Assembly: GCA_965371785.1 (NCBI GenBank)
Contig: CBDUZS010000002.1
Span: 9,829-73,828 of the forward strand
Reading direction: 5' to 3'
Length of the DNA: 64,000 nt
DNA from: CBDUZS01 sp965371785
Lineage (GTDB): Bacteria > Fermentibacterota > Fermentibacteria > Fermentibacterales > JCC-6
Shown here: positions 59,469 through 64,000 of the stretch, in pieces
Numbering within the stretch: position 1 is the stretch's first letter
Layout: each line of letters begins with the position of its first letter
The notes under the pieces: generated by a model
What the model saw: the letters and a program-made list of their open reading frames with translations, nothing else
The model's database searches: none
What the model was told of the DNA's origin: nothing
Program-made: the position numbers and the translations under genes

Positions 59469-60171
59469 AACCGTTCAGGCTGTCCGGATTCATGCTCTCA
59501 TCGACGTTGAACCTCACGATTACTCCTCCGCTGTTGTCCAGTGCGTCCTCGAGCCTGTCCAGGCAGACGGCCTCGATTTCAGCTCCCAGCGGAAGCTCGA
59601 GGTGAAGAGTATCTCCGGGGAATACCGCCCAGGCATCCCTCTTTCCGCCCGGATGTCTGACTATGATGACGGTCAGACCGTCGTAGCCGGAAAGGTTGTC
59701 TGCGGTAGCGATTGCAGTGAATCTGCCGGGTGGAAGCGAAATATCGCGGGAGCGCTCGAGTATTGCGAGATGGTAAGCGGCAGACAGGCTGAGCATCGGT
59801 TCGAGCTCCTTTATGACCGGAAGGAAGGTGATGGAGTCGGCAGAGGTCGGAGAAGTCACGATAACGGTAACCGAATCCTCGAATCCCGGGTCCGACTGCC
59901 AGGTTACGTTTCTCCCCGCTGCCCTCGAGTCGCCGGTTTCCAGAAAAGTACCGGACGTGCAGGTCCAGATCGCCTCGCTTCCATCGGGCATGATGGTCGA
60001 GAGATAGGTAATACCAGCCCCGGTTACATCGATTGATGCAACTATCTGCTGGGGTTCGTTCATCTGCCCGAGGCTCTGCGTAACCAGCCATATACCTAGA
60101 ACTACTATGGGAAGCAGGAAAGGTATCGTGAGCGTCAGGTTCGAGAGTTTTCTCCGCGTTTGTCGTTTCAT
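59461..60171 (-). CDS. Single-pass membrane protein of unknown function
   Basis: A 236-residue protein. ATG 60171 is the likely start, giving a basic N-terminus (KRQTRRKLSN) and one transmembrane helix (LTLTIPFLLPIVVLGIWLV), followed by a beta-rich extracytoplasmic domain (AGITYLSTIMPDGSEAIW, DSVTVIVTSPTSADSITF). The frame extends 74 codons upstream, but that stretch reads like non-coding sequence. The stop overlaps the comEC stop by eight bases in a convergent arrangement. No family recognised. Confidence 0.7.
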   Translation of the reverse strand: MKRQTRRKLSNLTLTIPFLLPIVVLGIWLVTQSLGQMNEPQQIVASIDVTGAGITYLSTIMPDGSEAIWTCTSGTFLETGDSRAAGRNVTWQSDPGFEDSVTVIVTSPTSADSITFLPVIKELEPMLSLSAAYHLAILERSRDISLPPGRFTAIATADNLSGYDGLTVIIVRHPGGKRDAWAVFPGDTLHLELPLGAEIEAVCLDRLEDALDNSGGVIVRFNVDESMNPDSLNGST

Positions 60172-60267
60172 GGCACGGGGAATATGACGAAATTCCCCGA
60201 AGCCTGCATGTATGAGATTATGCTCGAATGCGCTATACTTTCCGCCAAGAGCGAAAGGATCGTATTC

Positions 60268-61302
60268 ATGACAATCGATATCGTTGAAGTACTCATGCAG
60301 CTTCTGTGTACGAGGAGCGTTTCGGGGAACACGGAACTGGCAACATCCCTTGTCCGGGAAAAGATAAAGGATCTCGGTATTGGCATCAGGCAAACGAACA
60401 AGGGCTCACTCATCGCAACCCTGAACGGAACTTCGAGTGAGGCTCTCATGCTGGTCGCACACCTCGATACACTTGGCGCAATGATCAGCTCGATCTCCGA
60501 AGACGGCCTGCTAAGCTTCAGGATGATCGGCGGATACACCATGAACAGTGTCGAGGGCGAGTACTGCACGATCGAAACGTACGATGATCACAATTACAGC
60601 GGGACAATTCTCTTCAGCGAGACCTCCGTTCACGCCTACGGGAGAGAGAAGGCATCGGTCAGAAGAAAACAGGAAGACATGTACATCAGGCTCGACGAGA
60701 CGGTCTCCTCGAGGGAGGATGTGGAGAAACTCGGGATTTCGGTCGGCAATTTCGTTCACTTCGATCCAAGGCCGGTCAGGACGAACTCCGGGTTCATCAA
60801 GTCACGGCACCTCGATGACAAGGCCGGTGTCGCGATTCTCCTGGGGGTCGCCTCGAAGCTGGCCGGGCAAGAGCCACCGAGAACGGTGCATTTCGTCTTC
60901 ACCGTACACGAAGAGGTCGGACATGGCGGGGCAGGATTCGATCCGGGAGACGTCACGGACATGATAGTGGTGGACATGGGTGTTGCCGGAAAGGGCAGGG
61001 AGTCATCCGAGCGAAAAGTAACCATATGTGCGGCTGACAGTTCAGGCCCATTCAACTACCAGCTCACAAAACAGCTTATCGGTATTGCCGAAGCGAATGG
61101 AATACCCTTTGCGGTCGATACGTTCCCATTCTACAACTCAGACGCGGCAGCAGCCCTCAAATCGGGTCTGGATGCAAGGCATGCACTCGTAGGTCCGGGA
61201 ATCGACTCTTCTCACGCGATGGAGAGAACCCACATCGAAGGCATCATGGCAACGGTGGATCTGATTGCGGGCTACATTGCAGGCTACGTGGTGGAGAAGT
61301 GA
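60268..61302 (+). CDS. M42 family metallo-aminopeptidase
   Basis: A 344-residue peptidase starting at ATG 60268 with AAAGGA eight bases upstream. The metal ligands of the M42 family are all present: His in VAHLDTLGAM, Asp in RHLDDKAGVA, the Glu pair in HEEVGHGG, Asp in VVDMGVAG and His in SSHAMERTH. It is a cytosolic tetrahedral aminopeptidase (FrvX or TET-like); M42 proteins are sometimes called endoglucanases in old annotation. It stands alone, divergent from the membrane protein to its left. Confidence 0.92.
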   Translation: MTIDIVEVLMQLLCTRSVSGNTELATSLVREKIKDLGIGIRQTNKGSLIATLNGTSSEALMLVAHLDTLGAMISSISEDGLLSFRMIGGYTMNSVEGEYCTIETYDDHNYSGTILFSETSVHAYGREKASVRRKQEDMYIRLDETVSSREDVEKLGISVGNFVHFDPRPVRTNSGFIKSRHLDDKAGVAILLGVASKLAGQEPPRTVHFVFTVHEEVGHGGAGFDPGDVTDMIVVDMGVAGKGRESSERKVTICAADSSGPFNYQLTKQLIGIAEANGIPFAVDTFPFYNSDAAAALKSGLDARHALVGPGIDSSHAMERTHIEGIMATVDLIAGYIAGYVVEK

Positions 61303-61330
61303 AACCCACCTGCTCACCTCTTCCTTCCAA

Positions 61331-61400
61331 GCCGACACTTTTCTAGCTTTTCTCATTGACGGGAATTGCGTTCGGGAATGAAGATCTAGCACCAAGCAGT
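61331..61400 (+). repeat. Dispersed 70-bp intergenic repeat, copy 1 (diverged)
   Basis: GACACTTTTCTAGCTTTTCT with downstream GGGAATTGCGTTC and AATGAAGATCTAGCACC align along their whole length with the repeat at 63853, with scattered substitutions. It fills the gap between the M42 peptidase and the secreted-protein gene. Confidence 0.65.
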
Positions 61401-61434
61401 GAATGCGTCTTGGATTCATTCAACAGAGGTTTGA

Positions 61435-62103
61435 TTACAGCTGAGCTTTGATTGCACCCCAGGTATTGCGTTCAAGAGCAGGATACCACGAATTCGATAT
61501 AATGCGGAACATGTCGGTAGGTTCGTATCCCGTGGTTGAACCTGGTGCCCAACCACTGCCTATGTCCCTGTAGCACTCAGTGTCTCTGACTTCATCGTCA
61601 AGGATGCAGTAGAAGTTGGTTCCATCGGTACGCTGGATGGTCGTCCAGTAGGTTTCACCGGCTGTAGTTATGAAGTAATCGGTGTTGGGAAGATTGGCAA
61701 CCGTCATGTAAATTGTGTATCCGGCAAATGTCACACCGATGTCCGTGTGTGTGAGGTTGGTGCCGCTTGAGGTTCCATTCCATAGTTCGGTGCCAGGACC
61801 AGGAGACGAATCTGCCCAGAAGTAGGCGTCCACTGCGGTTGGCATTGTACCAGTGCTGAGAGTCCAGAACGTGAGGATCTCAATGTAATAATCATTAGAA
61901 GGTGTGAAGTCGTCTGCCACCCAGTAGTCTGTGAAGATGGCAAACGCAGTGCTGTACTGATGCTCGGGATCGTATGCATTCGAATCGATAATGTCATCGG
62001 TGCTTGGTAAGGGATTCGGGGTGCCAACGAAATGGCCTTCCATCGATGAGTCGGCAAGAATGAGCGACGTAAGGACAGCTAGACTGACAAGAGACGACTT
62101 CAT
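61435..62103 (-). CDS. Secreted beta-sandwich-like protein of unknown function
   Basis: A 222-residue protein starting at ATG 62103 with a strong GGGAGGTGA upstream. Signal peptide KSSLVSLAVLTSLILADSS. The mature part is Thr/Tyr/Asp-rich, with YWVADDFTPSNDYYIEI followed by ILTFWTLSTGTMPTAVDAYF, a layout common in secreted beta-jelly-roll proteins of FCB and PEP-CTERM-type bacteria. No C-terminal sorting domain or catalytic motif is visible. It is flanked on both sides by copies of the 70-bp repeat. Confidence 0.8.
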   Translation of the reverse strand: MKSSLVSLAVLTSLILADSSMEGHFVGTPNPLPSTDDIIDSNAYDPEHQYSTAFAIFTDYWVADDFTPSNDYYIEILTFWTLSTGTMPTAVDAYFWADSSPGPGTELWNGTSSGTNLTHTDIGVTFAGYTIYMTVANLPNTDYFITTAGETYWTTIQRTDGTNFYCILDDEVRDTECYRDIGSGWAPGSTTGYEPTDMFRIISNSWYPALERNTWGAIKAQL

Positions 62104-62448
62104 GATTATTCACCTCCCATCGCTATCTTATACAATTGTGTTGAGTTAACGTGCTCTCGTCAAGGACGGTTTCATCCTGATTTTGCAGCGAATCTGGTAC
62201 CCCGTAGTTGACACTTTTCGAACTTTTCTCACTGGTGGGATTCGAGAATCTACCGAAGCAGCACCGCTCGCATGACTGCTCTCTCTCCACAGGCTTCCAG
62301 AACGATAAGATAGCAGTCAGTAGGTAATGATTCCGAATGCTGTTATAAACTCTTGTCCTTAGCATATATTCTTATGGGGAGTATGAAAACGGTATCTCAG
62401 ACCACATTGAATTGTTACAGCCGTTCTGATTCCTGAGGAAAGTAATGC
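62104..62448. other. 345-base intergenic region with repeat copy and GT87 leader
   Basis: No coding sequence is convincing here; a minus frame from 62365 to 62123 has no ribosome-binding site and crosses the repeat. The region holds repeat copy 2 (62191-62265). It also holds the upstream region of the secreted-protein gene on the minus strand (TATAAGAT near 62131-62138, GGGAGG) and an AT-rich leader of the GT87 gene on the plus strand (TATAAAC near 62344, CATATATTC near 62364). I see no clean -35/-10 pair. Confidence 0.6.
62191..62265 (+). repeat. Dispersed 70-bp intergenic repeat, copy 2
   Basis: ATCTGGTACCCCGTAGTTGA and the following 29 bases match copy 4 at 63907 with one mismatch. The similarity resumes further on (AATCTACCGAAGCAGCACCG here, AGTCTACCTCAACAGCACG there). 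Confidence 0.85.
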
Positions 62449-63639
62449 ATGAATTCTAGTATTCTACCACGCAACTGGAAGCTGTTACTCGCGTGGTTGA
62501 TTATGCTGGTCTCCATTGTCCAGATAATCAGGTTTGCATCGAACAGCAGACGGAACCAGTGGGATCTAAGGGTCTACTACCATGCCTCTGAGGCTTTTCT
62601 CGACGGTTCGAACCCATATGACAGCACCCAGTGGTCAGAGGCTGCGGATAACTCGATGGAGCTTGAGTATGTCTACCCGCCTATCACACTATTGTTGTTT
62701 GCTCCTCTGACAATCCTTCCATACAGTGTAGCGGTCTGGGTATTCATCTTCCTGAAGGTTGCCTGTCTTGCTTTGCTGATAACGACTTGGATAAAGTGGT
62801 TCGTCCCTGACAAACGATTCGGACCACTTTTTTGGTTCTTCATCGTCTTTGCGTTCAACAGGACCATCTACATCGATTTCAGGGTTGGCAACATCGCTGT
62901 CTTCGAACAACTCCTGGTCTGGTTTGCTCTGGCTTGTTTCCTGAGAAAGAGATTCAATCTCTTCACCGTCATCATCGTTGTCGCTTCGCTGTTCAAGGTT
63001 TTCCCGATTCTCTTCCTCGGACTGCTTCTCACCTCCAAATCCAAACAAAGTCGCAGACTGCTTTTCTCAGGTATTGCTATTTTCGTGTTTGTGAATGCAG
63101 GCATGTATCTGTTCTGGCCAGGGCTTTTCCACGGATTCCTGAACAATGCGAGAACCATCAGTGAGTCGGGTCTGACCAATCCTTCTTCGATAGCTCTGCT
63201 TAAAGACTGGTTCTCTGCTTTTGGCGTTACCGGTGATGTGTACATGTTTGCTTATGTTGCGGCTACATTGATAGTAGTCGGGTTTACTTCTGTGACAATG
63301 ATCAGATCCAGATTCTCTGGCAGCACCATCGGTCTCATCACGCTCTACTGTCTGGCATATGCTCTGATTATGCCTCAACTCAGGTCCTACTCCTACATTC
63401 TTCTGATTGTCCCTCTGTGGTATACATTGTCTATGCAAGGTAAAGGACTCAGGTTCTGGATCCTCTACGTGCTCTGTATACTACCATTGGACAAGTTGAA
63501 AATTGAGGATTATCAGAGCTTCGGTGGAATTACTTCGGTTATCGCATCTATACCTTCTTACTTGCCGCTGTTTCTGATCGTATTCGCATTCACCTATAGC
63601 ATCCGCTCTGGAATGTTGCAGACTAATCAAAGACGTTAA
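62449..63639 (+). CDS. GT87 (DUF2029) polyprenyl-phosphate-mannose-dependent-like mannosyltransferase
   Basis: A 396-residue protein with about ten transmembrane helices, starting at ATG 62449 behind GAGGAAAG. The GT87 opening is present: QWDLRVYYHASEAFLDGSNP with PYDSTQW, the catalytic Asp being the one in WDLRVYY. YVYPPITLLLFAPL and FRVGNIAVFEQLLVWFAL are also family-typical. GT87 enzymes add mannose from a lipid donor on the outer face of the inner membrane. Its base composition is visibly AT-richer than the glycosyltransferases at 8-30 kb, and repeat copies flank it, so later acquisition is likely. Confidence 0.88.
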   Translation: MNSSILPRNWKLLLAWLIMLVSIVQIIRFASNSRRNQWDLRVYYHASEAFLDGSNPYDSTQWSEAADNSMELEYVYPPITLLLFAPLTILPYSVAVWVFIFLKVACLALLITTWIKWFVPDKRFGPLFWFFIVFAFNRTIYIDFRVGNIAVFEQLLVWFALACFLRKRFNLFTVIIVVASLFKVFPILFLGLLLTSKSKQSRRLLFSGIAIFVFVNAGMYLFWPGLFHGFLNNARTISESGLTNPSSIALLKDWFSAFGVTGDVYMFAYVAATLIVVGFTSVTMIRSRFSGSTIGLITLYCLAYALIMPQLRSYSYILLIVPLWYTLSMQGKGLRFWILYVLCILPLDKLKIEDYQSFGGITSVIASIPSYLPLFLIVFAFTYSIRSGMLQTNQRR

Positions 63640-63852
63640 ATATCTTAGTACTCCAGGTGTCTAAGTTTACGATATTTCTGATCATCCCTACTGGAGTGTG
63701 CCGGAATTGAAGCTGTGACTAGATAAAGTGCAAGATGACATGAGACGTGCCTGATCGGGACAGGTGCCCCTGTTTATGGTGTAGAGCCTAAGTTCTAAGG
63801 CATTCAACTATGTAAGTTGCTGAACGCCCCTGAGTCACATGTGGTTCACCCT

Positions 63853-63922
63853 GGTTGACAATCTTCGTACTTTTCTCAGTGGTGGGAATCGAATTCCTGA
63901 ATGAGGATCTGGTACCCCGTAG
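63853..63922 (+). repeat. Dispersed 70-bp intergenic repeat, copy 3 (tandem with copy 4)
   Basis: GTTGACAATCTTCGTACTTT, then CTCAGTGGTGGGAATCG and TGAATGAGGATCTGGTACC. It runs directly into copy 4; the two TTGACA points are 69 bases apart. GGAATCGAATTCC inside it is a perfect palindrome. Confidence 0.8.
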
Positions 63923-64000
63923 TTGACACTTTTCGAACTTTTCTTACTGGTGGGAAATTAGATCAAGCAAAGGAGTCTACCTCAACAGCACGACTCGTCT
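63907..64000 (+). repeat. Dispersed 70-bp intergenic repeat, copy 4 (runs to window end)
   Basis: ATCTGGTACCCCGTAGTTGA followed by CACTTTTCGAACTTTTCTTA and CTGGTGGGA matches copy 2 with one mismatch over about 49 bases. After a short unrelated insert, similarity resumes at AGTCTACCTCAACAGCACG. The element may continue beyond the window. Confidence 0.85.

Larger units (their letters stand above)
63640..64000. other. 361-base non-coding tail with hairpins and tandem repeat copies
   Basis: No gene is supported. From 63700 to 63850 there are several small inverted repeats (CAGG/CCTG near 63763, GCCT/AGGC near 63787-63803) that could fold, but I cannot match them to a known RNA. The rest, from 63853, is two repeat copies in tandem running to the window end. 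Confidence 0.6.

Noticed and set aside
62123..62365. Minus-strand frame of 80 codons between the secreted protein and GT87 gene
   Set aside because: It crosses a copy of the intergenic repeat, lacks a ribosome-binding site and has no protein-like pattern.
63700..63850. Possible group II intron or riboswitch-like RNA
   Set aside because: Small hairpins are present but I found no conserved intron 5' end, domain V or known aptamer core. Left as unclassified non-coding sequence.
1..64000. CRISPR arrays, transposase genes or rRNA genes
   Set aside because: No regularly spaced direct repeats with unique spacers, no transposase or integrase-like frame other than XerC, and no rRNA-like stretch was seen. 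The only repeats found are the dispersed 70-bp units after 61.3 kb.

Overview
The window (64 kb, mid-50s percent GC by eye, AT-richer in the last ~2.7 kb) looks like the chromosome of an uncultured Gram-negative bacterium. Evidence for an outer membrane is an MsbA-type exporter, ADP-heptose-type (GT9) glycosyltransferases, an outer-membrane beta-barrel and lipoproteins. Other markers are diaminopimelate epimerase, two MglA-family GTPases, an HPrK/HPr/enzyme I set without a visible sugar permease, and a secreted protein ending in a Por/FlgD-like C-terminal sorting domain. I lean to an FCB-group or Fermentibacterota-like lineage, but no rRNA is present and that placement is inference. TGA is an ordinary stop. 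Genes are packed with stop-start overlaps (ATGA, GTGA, TTGA, even CTGA), so most of 2.7-52 kb behaves as a few long + strand operons.

Layout. 0-2.6 kb: the end of a beta-propeller-like protein, then a minus-strand envelope-stress set (ECF sigma factor, zinc-binding anti-sigma factor, PDZ protein with a degenerate trypsin fold). 2.7-8.1 kb: lipid-A-type ABC exporter, GT9 glycosyltransferase, mutS. 8.2-19.7 kb: a surface-polysaccharide block of soluble GT2/GT4 enzymes and polytopic GT-C-like membrane proteins, running straight into an NtrB/NtrC-like pair (19.7-22.7 kb). 22.7-32.7 kb: its own promoter, then hpf, hprK (from a CTG start), ptsH, ptsI, a sugar nucleotidyltransferase, two GT4 enzymes (the second from a CTG start), a Gx-type membrane protein, a DUF4321 protein, tatA, an mglA GTPase and a zinc-ribbon membrane protein. 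32.7-52.1 kb: topA-xerC-hslV-hslU with a large DUF2723 protein inserted, a second mglA GTPase, an STT3-like membrane protein, dapF, tRNA-Gly(CCC), a CDP-alcohol phosphatidyltransferase, GT9 enzymes, polA and a sulfatase-fold lipoprotein.

52.2-64 kb is looser and more mixed: a beta-barrel, a lipoprotein phosphoesterase, a 999-residue hybrid histidine kinase, an exported 2x[4Fe-4S] ferredoxin with a sorting domain, a SpoU methyltransferase, a ComEC without its nuclease-like domain, an M42 peptidase, a secreted protein and a GT87 mannosyltransferase-like protein. The last 2.7 kb carries at least four copies of a roughly 70-bp intergenic repeat and has lower GC, suggesting an accessory segment.

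Taken together, the window mixes envelope building (polysaccharide synthesis, lipid export, protein O-glycosylation-type enzymes) with regulation (ECF stress response, sigma-54 activator, HPr kinase signalling, GTPase switches) and core DNA and protein maintenance (mutS, topA, xerC, polA, hslVU).
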